Assembly: GCA_947472635.1 (NCBI GenBank)
Contig: CANJDY010000008.1
Location: 1-22,743, forward strand
Origin: Chitinophagaceae bacterium
GTDB lineage: Bacteria; Bacteroidota; Bacteroidia; Chitinophagales; Chitinophagaceae
Length of the DNA: 22,743 nucleotides
Direction of reading: 5' to 3'
Shown here: positions 1 to 8,423 of the stretch, piece after piece
Layout of the letters: each line of letters opens with the position of its first letter
Numbering within the stretch: position 1 is the first letter of the stretch
Notes under the pieces: model-generated
The model's database searches: none
The model's input: the letters and a program-made list of their open reading frames with translations, nothing else
Told to the model about the DNA's origin: nothing
Program-made: the position numbers and the translations under genes

Positions 1-77
1 CTACTCCATTTATGGTTCACCCTTCATTTTGGACCCCCGTACTTATATAGATAACCCCCATCATCTAACTACACATT

Positions 78-434
78 ATGAACACAACGCAATTAAAACG
101 ATTGTTCCTGTTTCGTGCGATCTTGAAAAAACAATTTGAAAATTACTCAGAAGTAGAAACCAATGTCCTTATCGCCATTTACCTGATGAATAAGCAGTTT
201 AAACGCTGCACTGGAAATACACTATTAGACTATCTATCTGCTATACACCGCACACCCTATAAAAAAAGGCTTCTGGCCACTATTAGAAGGCTTAAAATGG
301 ACGGAATGATTCGAGTGGTAGGTAAAGGTGCCAGCAGTAAAATTGTGCTCACGCTGGAGGGCGATTTGTATTTGATAAGATTGGAGGAAAGGTTGAGAAA
401 GATTCGGTTTAATAATATTGAATTGAATACTTGA
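78..434 (+). CDS. Small winged-helix-like protein, unknown function
   Basis: This encodes a 118-residue basic protein with an ATG start and no signal peptide or membrane segment. The middle is helical. It is followed by a pattern typical of a winged-helix wing: a helix rich in Arg/Lys (around residues 60-75, LLATIRRLKMDGMIRV), then two beta strands around GKGASSKIVLTLEG, then a C-terminal helix LIRLEERLRKI. The phrase 'LTLEGDLYLIRLEERL' resembles the LT.EG ending of MarR-like winged helices. From that I infer a cytoplasmic DNA-binding protein, perhaps a regulator on a mobile region. I recognise no specific family. It stands alone, with about 250 bases of non-coding DNA downstream. Confidence 0.6.
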   Translation: MNTTQLKRLFLFRAILKKQFENYSEVETNVLIAIYLMNKQFKRCTGNTLLDYLSAIHRTPYKKRLLATIRRLKMDGMIRVVGKGASSKIVLTLEGDLYLIRLEERLRKIRFNNIELNT

Positions 435-700
435 TTTTTAGACTTCACTCATTGGCGAAAATGCCATTGTGATAATGCGCTTGCATTTTGTTATAAAATA
501 AACTATTTTGTAAAATAATCATTGCTCAACTCCCACTACCTACAATCGCAAGTACTTAACAGTAATTGCTTTCACAGATTAACCATACAAGCGAACTATT
601 GGCTTATTAAACGATTATAACGTTTAAGCATAAACTATTATATCGTTAGGCACAAGGTACAATGGTTCAAAATTTTACGATAAATTTAAAAATTTAGGCT

Positions 701-1048
701 GTGGATCTAAAAACTGAAATAGCGGAATTGATTACCAACCACAAGAAATTAATTCAATCTCATGAAGATTTAATAATAGGTCATCAAAATTTAGTGTCTG
801 CTAATAAAGATTTAATAACTGCAAATCAAAATTTAATTATTTTACTTACAAAACTGAATGGAACTAAAGAAAAATTAGCAAACACTGAACTTTTATCAAG
901 AAAAGAAGCTTCTAAACTTTTAGGTATTTCACTCCCTACACTATCGGACTGGACAAATACTGGGAAGATAATCGGTTACAGAATTGCCTCGCGGGTAAGA
1001 TATAAGCGATTTGAGTTAGAGAATTCCCTCACCCAAATAAAACATTAA
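701..1048 (+). CDS. Helix-turn-helix (MerR/excisionase-type) protein with heptad-repeat N-terminus
   Basis: A 115-residue cytoplasmic DNA-binding protein. The C-terminal half (about residues 65-112) has the order expected of an excisionase/MerR-like winged HTH: LLSRKEASKLLGIS, then LPTLSDWTNTGKI, then a wing IGYRIASRVRYKRFELENSL. The N-terminal half (residues 13-47) is a series of seven-residue repeats of the type HxxLIxx or NxxLIxx, which predicts a coiled coil and hence dimerisation. The start is GTG at 701; no in-frame ATG gives a sensible alternative. HTH_17-type proteins of this size are common in Bacteroidota accessory DNA. The target is not evident. The 3' end overlaps the convergent gene by 4 bases. 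Confidence 0.75.
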   Translation: MDLKTEIAELITNHKKLIQSHEDLIIGHQNLVSANKDLITANQNLIILLTKLNGTKEKLANTELLSRKEASKLLGISLPTLSDWTNTGKIIGYRIASRVRYKRFELENSLTQIKH

Positions 1049-1263
1049 ACTCTATTCCGAAAATAATTCCTGAGTATGCGGGTGGTAGTCCATGCAGAGG
1101 AAATGAACAGCAGGTGCAGTACAAAATATTTTCCCTGAAAGGGGCTCTCTGTTAAAAAATTAGTCAATGAAAGCAGTAGCAGTAACATGCCCACCACTCC
1201 AATGATTCCAAAAATTAAGGCCTGTTTTTTGGTTGGGTTTTCCACCCAGGATTGCTTGATCAT
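1045..1263 (-). CDS. Small protein with two membrane segments, unknown function
   Basis: This would encode a 72-residue inner-membrane protein if it starts at the ATG at 1263. A longer version from a TTG at 1293 is possible but less likely. After a polar N-terminus (KQSWVENPTKKQ) there are two hydrophobic stretches: IFGIIGVVGMLLLLLSL (about residues 17-34) and YFVLHLLFISSAW (about 46-60). A basic tail RILRNYFRNRV follows. This is a short helical hairpin with no catalytic motif I can see. It converges on the HTH gene, and the 3' ends overlap by 4 bases. I do not recognise the family. Confidence 0.5.
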   Translation of the reverse strand: MIKQSWVENPTKKQALIFGIIGVVGMLLLLLSLTNFLTESPFQGKYFVLHLLFISSAWTTTRILRNYFRNRV

Positions 1264-1441
1264 ATTTTCATTTATATTGTTTAAGCATATCAAAGGTAAT
1301 ATTATGAAGCCAGCCTTCCTATTAATAAGTGACCTATGAAAAAGGTGTTTTTTTTTTATAATACAATTAATATATCCTTGAGAAAGTTAAATGATTAAAT
1401 CGAATACCATTAACAACTAACCCCGATTTTACAAGTATTTG

Positions 1442-1457
1442 TTTTTGCCGGCAAAAA
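1442..1457. repeat. 16-bp perfect palindrome
   Basis: The sequence TTTTTGCCGGCAAAAA reads the same on both strands and has no spacer. It sits about 95 bases upstream of the HNH gene in an otherwise AT-rich gap. It could be an operator for a dimeric regulator; no function is proven. Confidence 0.6.
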
Positions 1458-1534
1458 ATAAATAAATGTTGGATGAACATCAAATAATGAGCCTAACCAA
1501 TCTGCTAAAAAACAACAGGTATTTTAAAGGATTG

Positions 1535-1548
1535 TATAAATATTTATA
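1535..1548. repeat. 14-bp perfect palindrome next to the HNH start codon
   Basis: TATAAATATTTATA is a perfect palindrome ending two bases before the ATG at 1551. It could be a binding site for a dimeric repressor or could affect start-codon access. All-AT palindromes arise by chance more easily than GC-containing ones, so this is weaker than the palindrome at 1442. Confidence 0.4.
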
Positions 1549-1550
1549 AA

Positions 1551-2030
1551 ATGAAGTCGCAGAAAATAACAAAGCAACCCGAAAACGAACAGGAATTATC
1601 AATGCGATTATATGAATTGCACATGAAACGAAAGGGCTTGAAGCAGAAAATATCACGTAAACCACCACTCAAAAAACAGGAAAGAATTAAAGTTTTGGAA
1701 AAGACTGGGTTTAAATGTCATGTATGCGGTGAACAGCTTACTGCTGATAAGTTCCAGGCGGATCATATAGTGTCACATTGCAGAGGGGGTGAAAGTACAA
1801 TCGACAACTACTTGCCCAGCTGCAACACTTGTAATAACTACCGATGGCATTATTTGCCCGAGGAACTCCATTGGATCCTAAAACTGGGCGTATTTGCAAA
1901 AACTCAAATTGAACGAAGAACAACCCAAGGGAAATACTTTGCAGAGCGTTTTGTTAAAAATGAGAATAAGAGGATTAAGAATGGGGAAAATCGGCAGCAG
2001 CGTAAATTAAGTACAACAAGCATTGGCTAA
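1551..2030 (+). CDS. HNH endonuclease domain protein
   Basis: A 159-residue protein with a complete HNH module in the middle. Residues 56 and 59 form a first CxxC (CHVC), residues 71-72 are the Asp-His pair (ADHIVSH), Asn86 lies in the STIDNYLP segment, and residues 91 and 94 form a second CxxC (CNTC) followed by NNYR. The Cys pairs should bind a structural zinc; the Asp-His and Asn residues should hold the catalytic metal and activate water for DNA cleavage. The N-terminus is highly basic (KRKGLKQKISRKPPLKK), consistent with DNA binding. Nucleases of this type occur in restriction systems, mobile elements and phages. The DNA target cannot be told from the sequence. It is not fused to a sensor domain and no partner gene is obvious. 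Confidence 0.85.
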   Translation: MKSQKITKQPENEQELSMRLYELHMKRKGLKQKISRKPPLKKQERIKVLEKTGFKCHVCGEQLTADKFQADHIVSHCRGGESTIDNYLPSCNTCNNYRWHYLPEELHWILKLGVFAKTQIERRTTQGKYFAERFVKNENKRIKNGENRQQRKLSTTSIG

Positions 2031-2090
2031 AGATCTGCTATCAATTAGTAAAATAAAACAATTATACTTTCGAGTACTGATATTCGTAAA

Positions 2091-2258
2091 TTGTTTAAGA
2101 GTTTTTCAAGAGCCAATCCGAAATCTTGGGAAATGTATGGCAAAACTAATATAAATGAGTTTTTTGCGGAAGGTATCATAAAGGGTGTACTTGCAAAAGG
2201 CGATAAATATTCAAAACGATTAATTCAAATAGTAAAAAATATGAATTATGATTATTGA
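2091..2258 (+). CDS. Short ORF without ATG, overlapping the next gene; possibly a gene remnant
   Basis: The frame is open from 2052 to the TGA at 2256-2258 and encodes up to 68 residues of protein-like composition (KLFKSFSRANPKSWEMYG..., ending in KRLIQIVKNMNYDY). There is no ATG early in the frame. The first usable start is the TTG at 2091, giving 55 residues; an internal ATG at 2133 would give 41. The stop lies 11 bases inside the next gene, which suggests translational coupling. The protein is basic while its neighbour is strongly acidic. I do not recognise it. It may be a real small gene with a TTG start or the 3' remnant of a truncated gene. Confidence 0.4.
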   Translation: MFKSFSRANPKSWEMYGKTNINEFFAEGIIKGVLAKGDKYSKRLIQIVKNMNYDY

Positions 2259-2505
2259 ACCAACCATCTTAGTTGAGGTAAGGAAAATTAATATTTTCAA
2301 AAATTTGACGGATGCCGATTTATTTTTCGGTTATCAAACCAGTTTAAAAGTTAAAGAGTTTGATTCACCTGATGAATGGCTTGAAAGTTTAGCATTATTG
2401 CAATTGTCCTTTTTTTATGAGTATCAAGCTGAAAAGAAAAGCCAACAATTAAAACAGGAGGGAGAGGATGATTATGATTGGGGGGAATTAGACGCAGAGG
2501 AATAA
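2248..2505 (+). CDS. Small acidic protein, unknown function
   Basis: An 85-residue protein starting at the ATG at 2248, inside the end of the preceding short ORF. The first half is predicted to be mixed alpha/beta (ILVEVRKINIFKNLTDADLFFGYQ). It is followed by a helix around EWLESLALLQLSFFYEYQ and a very acidic tail (GEDDYDWGELDAEE). There is no signal peptide or catalytic motif. The basic-acidic gene pair with overlapping ends recalls small two-protein modules such as toxin-antitoxin pairs, but no family supports this. It ends 24 bases from the convergent hsdR stop, with no clear terminator between them. Confidence 0.5.
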   Translation: MIIEPTILVEVRKINIFKNLTDADLFFGYQTSLKVKEFDSPDEWLESLALLQLSFFYEYQAEKKSQQLKQEGEDDYDWGELDAEE

Positions 2506-2529
2506 TTAATATAGTATGAATCCAAGCAC

Positions 2530-5406
2530 TTAAGCTACCATCCCCCTTTCAAAAACGTCCACATACTCCTTCATCTTGTGAATCACTCGCTCGCCTATTA
2601 AACGTGCTTGTAATATGCTTGGCCTATCGCCCAGACATTTAAATACATCATCTCGTAATGGGTCTTGTCCGCTGAAGATATAGGCTTCTATCAAGGCTTT
2701 AAACTGATCTTTATCTAACTGCTCTTCGTTACATAGCTTCTCCAAGGCCAGTATTTTTTGTTCTTGCCAATATTTCTCAAACTCATCGGCTATGTTATCG
2801 GCATTATCAATAAGCGGTAAATTTTCAATAATAAATTTTTCGATTAGTTCGCGTTTGCTTCTCAATTCAATATCGCCACCTAATAAATCCATAATTGCCT
2901 TTTTCTGTTGCTGAGATTCTGAGGTTTTAGCCTCTTTGAGTTTGGCTATTAACTTTACGATGTAGGCAACATTAATTAAATCTCTATGAACAAGCTCTAA
3001 CTCAAAATCAATGTCATCCAGGATGGAGGTTTTTTGTTTTGTTTCGTTATTTTTTACCTTTTCGTATAAATCGAGATATTTGCTTTTGTAATTTTCAAAG
3101 GTTTGCTCATCTATCCCTAAACCCTCCCAAGAAAAATCAATGTAAGACGCTAATACATTTTTTGCTCGCAACAAAGCCCTGAAGGATTGAATAAATGCCA
3201 ATTCATCTTCTTCAGTTTCTAAATCGTCAACATGTTGATATGTTGGAACAACGGTTAGTAATTTTTTTAATGCTTCTTTAAATATTGCTGCAATAGATTC
3301 AAATGGCGGTAAAATAATGTCTTCTATTGCATCTTTATTGGAGTACAGCGTAATAGCATCATCTGTTGCCTTTTTTAAATTACGGAAGCATAATATATTA
3401 CCCTGTGATTTTTGTTCACCTAAAATACGGTTGGTTCTTGAATAGGCTTGAATGATACCATGATGTTTCAAATTTTTATCTACATACATTGTATTTACCT
3501 TCTTGGCATCAAAGCCGGTAAGGAACATGCTTACCACCAGCAAAATATCCAACCGGTCCGCTTCTTTAGCAGTTTCCTTTTCTCTCTCTTTTAATCGCTT
3601 ACTGATATCTTTAAAATAATTTTCAAATGCGAGGCTATCTCTTGTTGAGAAACTGGTGCCATACATTTTATTGTAATCAGTAATACAAGCTTCTAATTTA
3701 TCTCTGGTATGGCTTGATATATAGGCAACCTTTGGCTCGGCTGCCATAGACAATTCTTCTTCATCGCCAGGTAATAGATCTTGTGCATCCTCATCTTCTT
3801 CATTGGAGCCGTAGGTAAAAATAGTAGCAATACGCAAATCATGCTCTCCGGCTTCTTTTTTCTTTTGTAAGATGTCGTAATACTTGATGGCGTTTTTAAT
3901 ACTGCTTACGGCAAATATGGCGGAGTAATCTTTGTTAAAGGTTTTTTGATTATGATAGGCAATAATATAATCGGCAATTTTTGCCAACCGCTTTTCATCA
4001 TTGAAAACCTCCGTTTTATCGATGTCTTCTACTTCAATATCAATAAAAGTGTTGCCCTTTTGTTTGTATTTACCAATGTATTCAATGCCGAAACGCAATA
4101 CATTTTCATCCCTTATAGCATCTGTAATAACGTATTTGTGCAAGCAGGAACCAAACAAATCTTTAGTAGTACGCCTACCTAATTCATTTTTATTAGCATT
4201 TTCTGCAAAGATGGGTGTGCCTGTAAAACCAAATAGTTGAGCGTTTTTAAAATAAGTAATAATTCTATCGTGGGTTTCGCCAAATTGGGAACGGTGGCAC
4301 TCATCAAAAATGAAAACAATTTTCTTATCCTTTAAATCACCCAGTCTATTTTCGTAATGATGCTTGGTAATGGCATTGTTTAATTTCTGAATAGTGGTGA
4401 GGACCAGTTTGGTGTTGTCTGTTAATTGTGCTACCAGCGATGCGGTGTTATTAGTTACATCAACACTGTCTTTTTTAAAGGCATTAAACTCCTGCATGGT
4501 TTGGTAATCGAGATCTTTACGGTCTACTACAAACACTACTTTATGTACTTCGGGCAATTCCATAATTATTTGACTTGCCTTAAACGAAGTAAGCGTTTTG
4601 CCTGAGCCTGTGGTGTGCCAGATATAACCATTATCCTTTACTGTTTTAACCTGGTTGATGATGGCCTCTGTTGCGAAGTATTGATATGGGCGCAATACCA
4701 TCATATTCTTAAAGGTTTCGTTCATTACCACATAGTGGGAAATCATTTTACCTAAATGATTGGTATTTAAAAACGAATGGGTAAAAGCGGGAAGTTCTTG
4801 AATATTTTTATTGTTGGCATCTGCCCAGTAAAAAGTTTGCTTAACAGATTGTAGCTTGTTATTAGCTAAGTATTTTGTGTTTACACCATTGCTGATTACA
4901 AACAGTTGTACATACTGAAACAAACCTTGATTACTCCAGAAGGAATGCCGCTGGTAGCGGTTGATCTGATTGAAGGCTTCTTTAATTTCTGTGCCGGCAC
5001 GCTTTAGTTCTATTTGCACCAATGGCAAACCATTTACTAATAGCGTAACATCGTAACGATTTAAAAACGAACCTTTTTGTTGAACCTGATTGGTGACTTG
5101 GTATTTGTTTTTGATCCAGTCTTCGTTATTAAAGAAACGAACATAAAATGAAGTGCCGTCTTCTTTATTAAGGACAAAGCGATCTCTTAAAGTTTTAGCT
5201 TTTTCAAATACATTCCCTTTGGCTAAATGATTTAAAATGGCATCGAATTCTTTAGGTGTAAATGTGGTATCATTAAATGCCTGTAACTGTGCTTTGAGAT
5301 TGGTAACAAAAGCATCGCCATCATGAATCTTTACAGACTCATAGCCTAAGCTAATCAATTGCTTGATTAAATTAGCTTCTAATATGGCTTCACTTTGATG
5401 ACTCAT
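2530..5406 (-). CDS. hsdR: Type I restriction endonuclease, R (motor/nuclease) subunit
   Basis: This 958-residue protein is the motor and nuclease subunit of a type I restriction enzyme. It joins HsdM and HsdS, translocates DNA using ATP and cuts at a distance from unmethylated recognition sites. An N-terminal PD-(D/E)xK nuclease is seen as Asp119 (NRYDVTLL) and Glu133-x-Lys135 (QIELKR). A superfamily 2 helicase core follows: Walker A GSGKT at 267-271, DECH at 368-371, TGTP at 395-398, and motifs V/VI around residues 628-660 (TGFDAKK and QAYSRTNR). The C-terminus is helical, as expected for the part that docks on the methylase. The length is normal and all key residues are present, so it is probably active. 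Its ATG overlaps the hsdS stop by 4 bases, implying translational coupling. Confidence 0.96.
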   Translation of the reverse strand: MSHQSEAILEANLIKQLISLGYESVKIHDGDAFVTNLKAQLQAFNDTTFTPKEFDAILNHLAKGNVFEKAKTLRDRFVLNKEDGTSFYVRFFNNEDWIKNKYQVTNQVQQKGSFLNRYDVTLLVNGLPLVQIELKRAGTEIKEAFNQINRYQRHSFWSNQGLFQYVQLFVISNGVNTKYLANNKLQSVKQTFYWADANNKNIQELPAFTHSFLNTNHLGKMISHYVVMNETFKNMMVLRPYQYFATEAIINQVKTVKDNGYIWHTTGSGKTLTSFKASQIIMELPEVHKVVFVVDRKDLDYQTMQEFNAFKKDSVDVTNNTASLVAQLTDNTKLVLTTIQKLNNAITKHHYENRLGDLKDKKIVFIFDECHRSQFGETHDRIITYFKNAQLFGFTGTPIFAENANKNELGRRTTKDLFGSCLHKYVITDAIRDENVLRFGIEYIGKYKQKGNTFIDIEVEDIDKTEVFNDEKRLAKIADYIIAYHNQKTFNKDYSAIFAVSSIKNAIKYYDILQKKKEAGEHDLRIATIFTYGSNEEDEDAQDLLPGDEEELSMAAEPKVAYISSHTRDKLEACITDYNKMYGTSFSTRDSLAFENYFKDISKRLKEREKETAKEADRLDILLVVSMFLTGFDAKKVNTMYVDKNLKHHGIIQAYSRTNRILGEQKSQGNILCFRNLKKATDDAITLYSNKDAIEDIILPPFESIAAIFKEALKKLLTVVPTYQHVDDLETEEDELAFIQSFRALLRAKNVLASYIDFSWEGLGIDEQTFENYKSKYLDLYEKVKNNETKQKTSILDDIDFELELVHRDLINVAYIVKLIAKLKEAKTSESQQQKKAIMDLLGGDIELRSKRELIEKFIIENLPLIDNADNIADEFEKYWQEQKILALEKLCNEEQLDKDQFKALIEAYIFSGQDPLRDDVFKCLGDRPSILQARLIGERVIHKMKEYVDVFERGMVA

Positions 5407-6650
5407 ATAAACATTTGCTGCAACAAGCCTTTTTTAAAGGTTTGGGTTTGGGTTAATTGTTTATTTATACTTTCTATTTTATTATCGATGTTAGATAAAT
5501 AATTAGCAATCTTTTTTTGTTCAACAACTGAAACAGGTACAATTATTTTAATAACAGCCATTACATTGTTCATTAATTTGGGATTGCCGACATAGGAAAC
5601 ATATTTACGTGAAACTGAATTTAATATTTGCGCAATACATTGATTTGAAAACCCTTTTTTATTTAACAATACGCCACAAACATTTGTGCAATAGAATTTA
5701 CCTTTCCTGAAATTTACTTCGCCAGCATTTGCGCCGTCAGTTGTCCAGGTAATTGAATCTTCAAATAAAAATTCATCATAATATCCAGTAAGTCCGTTTT
5801 CTTTAGTTTGAGATGAATAAACTGGGTATGGTGTTTTATCTGTGCTTTTTTTTGACATCCTTGGAACTGCTAAAACATTTCCACGAGTGACATTGAAAAG
5901 TTGATCAACTCTTTTCTCCTCCCACTTAGGAAAAGCCTTTCCGTTCTCATCTTTAAACCTCAATTTACCAGAGAATAGTTGTTGCATCACTCCTTTTTTA
6001 TATTGCTCCAGCAATTCTTTTTTGCGGGTAAGCTGCTGTATCTTTTCATCTACCGCTGTTAAGAAGGAGGCGATTTTTTGTTGTTCGGGGAGGGATGGGA
6101 TGTTAATTTTTACATTAGCTAAGCGCCCCGTAGAAAGACTAAGGACTTTGGTTCCTTGTGCAATAACCATTACTTGTTTGCGAAAATTCCAAGATTGAAC
6201 TAAATATCCCGCAAACCCTTTAGCCATTTCATACTTATTCGGTCTTGCAAGAAACGTATGCAATCCAGCTATTATATTTTCATTATTTAAATTAATCAGT
6301 TCGATTGTTTTCCCTATGTCAGCATAATCTTCAGATGCATCTGCAATTACCAAATCCCCTTCTTGACAATAACTTTCATTCTTTATATTTTTAATATCAA
6401 TATCGGGATTTATAAATGGTACTTCTTCTTTTTTAATATCAAATAATGTTGCAAATTTCGTATGAATATCTCCGTAGTGAATATTTTTTACTTCTCCAGT
6501 ATTATAATTTAAATTATCCCTCGAAAAAGAATTAGTAGTATAAAAAGTATAGATATCTCCATATAATATATTTTTCCAACTTCCTTCAACTCCACTAAAC
6601 CTCAATTTAGGAGCAAGTGCTTTTTTCTTATGTAATACTTTTGCTTCCAT
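5403..6650 (-). CDS. hsdS: Type I restriction enzyme, S (specificity) subunit
   Basis: The 415-residue DNA-recognition subunit. It has the usual two-fold arrangement: target recognition domain 1 (about residues 20-180), a conserved helical spacer (about 186-230, with PEQQKIASFLTAVDEKI and YKKGVMQQLFSGKLRF), target recognition domain 2 (about 243-370), and a second helical spacer (about 373-415, EQKKIANYLSNIDNKI to FKKGLLQQMFI). The two spacers are visibly related and form the internal repeat that separates the half-sites of a split target. The recognised bases cannot be read from the sequence. It starts 2 bases after the hsdM stop and overlaps the hsdR start. The region encoding the first recognition domain (about 6100-6600) is more AT-rich than hsdM, as is common where these domains are exchanged. 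Confidence 0.95.
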   Translation of the reverse strand: MEAKVLHKKKALAPKLRFSGVEGSWKNILYGDIYTFYTTNSFSRDNLNYNTGEVKNIHYGDIHTKFATLFDIKKEEVPFINPDIDIKNIKNESYCQEGDLVIADASEDYADIGKTIELINLNNENIIAGLHTFLARPNKYEMAKGFAGYLVQSWNFRKQVMVIAQGTKVLSLSTGRLANVKINIPSLPEQQKIASFLTAVDEKIQQLTRKKELLEQYKKGVMQQLFSGKLRFKDENGKAFPKWEEKRVDQLFNVTRGNVLAVPRMSKKSTDKTPYPVYSSQTKENGLTGYYDEFLFEDSITWTTDGANAGEVNFRKGKFYCTNVCGVLLNKKGFSNQCIAQILNSVSRKYVSYVGNPKLMNNVMAVIKIIVPVSVVEQKKIANYLSNIDNKIESINKQLTQTQTFKKGLLQQMFI

Positions 6651-6652
6651 AA

Positions 6653-8215
6653 TTAAAACGGTGTATCAATTCCTAATTCCTTGCAATATGCTGCAATGGT
6701 GGTATCGGTGGTTTGTATTTCTTTTTCTAAGCTCCTTAATTCTTTAGAAACTGTTTTTAAATTTACAGCCTCTTCTTCCTCAAAAGTATCTACATAACGA
6801 GGTATGTTTAAGTTGTAATCGTTTTCGGCAATTTCACTTAAAAGAGCAACGTGGCTGTATTTGTCTTCGTCTTTACGTTCCTTATAGGTAGTAATAATTT
6901 TACTAATGTCCTCAGGGCGCAATACATTTTGAGTTTTTACTTTTTCAAAATGTTGGCTGGCATCTATAAACAAAACATTGCCACTGTGTTCACGCTTTTT
7001 CTTCAATACTAAAATACAAGTAGGAATACTGGTACCATAAAAAATATTGGCAGGCAAACCTATTACGGCATCTAACTGGTTCTTTTCTTTTATTAAATAC
7101 TCGCGTATATGACCTTCGGCACCACCACGGAACAATACTCCATGGGGCAATACGCAAGCCATAGTACCGTTATCGGCTAATTGGTGTACCATGTGTTGTA
7201 CAAAAGCAAAATCAGCCGTCCCCTTAGGCGCTAATCGTCCGTAAGGTGCATAGCGATCGTCACTCATAAACAAAGGACTGGCGCTCCACTCTGCACTAAA
7301 AGGTGGATTGGCTACAATGGCTTCAAAACGTTGTTCATAGTGTTGTGGTCGCTCGAGGGTATCATCATTTTTAATATCAAACTTTTTATAATGCACATCA
7401 TGCATTATCATGTTCATACGGCACAAGTTGTAAGTAGTAGGATTACTTTCTTGTCCGTAAAAAGCAGCTACCTCTTTTACTTCTCTGGCAACACGTAGTA
7501 ATAAGGAACCAGAGCCACAAGTAGGATCGTACACCGATTTTAATTTTGTTTTACCAACTGTTACCAATCGGGCTAAAACGCTACTTACTTGTTGTGGTGT
7601 ATAAAACTCTCCTGCTTTTTTACCTGCTCCGCTGGCGAACTTACCAATAAGGTATTCATAGGCATCGCCCAACACATCACTTTCGGTATTTTGTAAATCG
7701 AAATCAATTTCATCTAAATGAGAAAGCACTTTTACAATGAGTTCGTTTTTATCAGTTTCGGTTTTTCCAAGCTTACTACTGGTTAAATCTAAATCTTCGA
7801 ACAGGTTTCCAAAATCTTCTTCACTTTCGGAACCCATCGTACTTTGCTCAATAGCGGTAAGCACTTTAGAAAGGTCATCCAAAATGAACTTGCTTTTGCC
7901 TTCTGCATTGCCTCGTCGGGCTATCTCGCTGAATAGTTCGGATGGTTGTAAGAAGTAGCCGAGCTTATCCAATGCTTCTTCCTTTACAGCTGCCAGCAAT
8001 TCCTTTTTAAACTTGTGGCTTTCTACTTGATCATACGTTACTTTATCAGGCTTTAAGATGGTATTGGCATAGGTGTTCATCTTTTCGCTCAGGTATTTGT
8101 AAAAGATAAAGCCCAATATATAATCCCTGAAATCATCGGCATCCATTTTACCGCGAAGGGTATCGGCAATTTTCCAGAGTTGTTGTTCGAGTTGTTGTTT
8201 TTTATCGATTGCCAT
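6653..8215 (-). CDS. hsdM: Type I restriction enzyme, M (N6-adenine methyltransferase) subunit
   Basis: The 520-residue methyltransferase subunit, which transfers a methyl group from S-adenosylmethionine to adenine N6 at sites chosen by HsdS. It has an N-terminal helical HsdM domain (about residues 5-150). The SAM-dependent N6-adenine methylase domain then shows GEFYTP at 202-207, motif I DPTCGSGS at 230-237 and catalytic motif IV NPPF at 303-306. Length and motifs are complete. It is the first gene of the hsdM-hsdS-hsdR operon, an order that lets modification precede restriction. About 210 bases of non-coding DNA lie upstream and should hold the promoter, but I could not identify a clear consensus. 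Confidence 0.96.
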   Translation of the reverse strand: MAIDKKQQLEQQLWKIADTLRGKMDADDFRDYILGFIFYKYLSEKMNTYANTILKPDKVTYDQVESHKFKKELLAAVKEEALDKLGYFLQPSELFSEIARRGNAEGKSKFILDDLSKVLTAIEQSTMGSESEEDFGNLFEDLDLTSSKLGKTETDKNELIVKVLSHLDEIDFDLQNTESDVLGDAYEYLIGKFASGAGKKAGEFYTPQQVSSVLARLVTVGKTKLKSVYDPTCGSGSLLLRVAREVKEVAAFYGQESNPTTYNLCRMNMIMHDVHYKKFDIKNDDTLERPQHYEQRFEAIVANPPFSAEWSASPLFMSDDRYAPYGRLAPKGTADFAFVQHMVHQLADNGTMACVLPHGVLFRGGAEGHIREYLIKEKNQLDAVIGLPANIFYGTSIPTCILVLKKKREHSGNVLFIDASQHFEKVKTQNVLRPEDISKIITTYKERKDEDKYSHVALLSEIAENDYNLNIPRYVDTFEEEEAVNLKTVSKELRSLEKEIQTTDTTIAAYCKELGIDTPF

Positions 8216-8423
8216 TGATTCTTTTGATTCTTTAAACTTAAAGTATGATTTCGTTATTAATAATAGTAAAAGGTATATAATAGATCGCCAATGAAGGGGA
8301 TTACTAAGGGGCGGGTTGTCATAACGGTCAGGTTTAGCTGCAATTTATCACAAAATTTAATGGATTACCCGAATATTCATTTGAAATAGTAAAATCTACC
8401 TCTCCCTCAACAGAAATTATTGA

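Noticed and set aside
458..509. Weak inverted repeats after the first gene (AAAATGC/GCATTTT and AAAATA/TATTTT)
   Set aside because: The stems are short and AT-rich with no clear T run, so they do not support a terminator call.
3946..4240. Two + strand ORFs of 78 and 79 codons inside the hsdR gene
   Set aside because: They lie opposite the conserved helicase region of hsdR, have low-complexity composition and no recognisable features.
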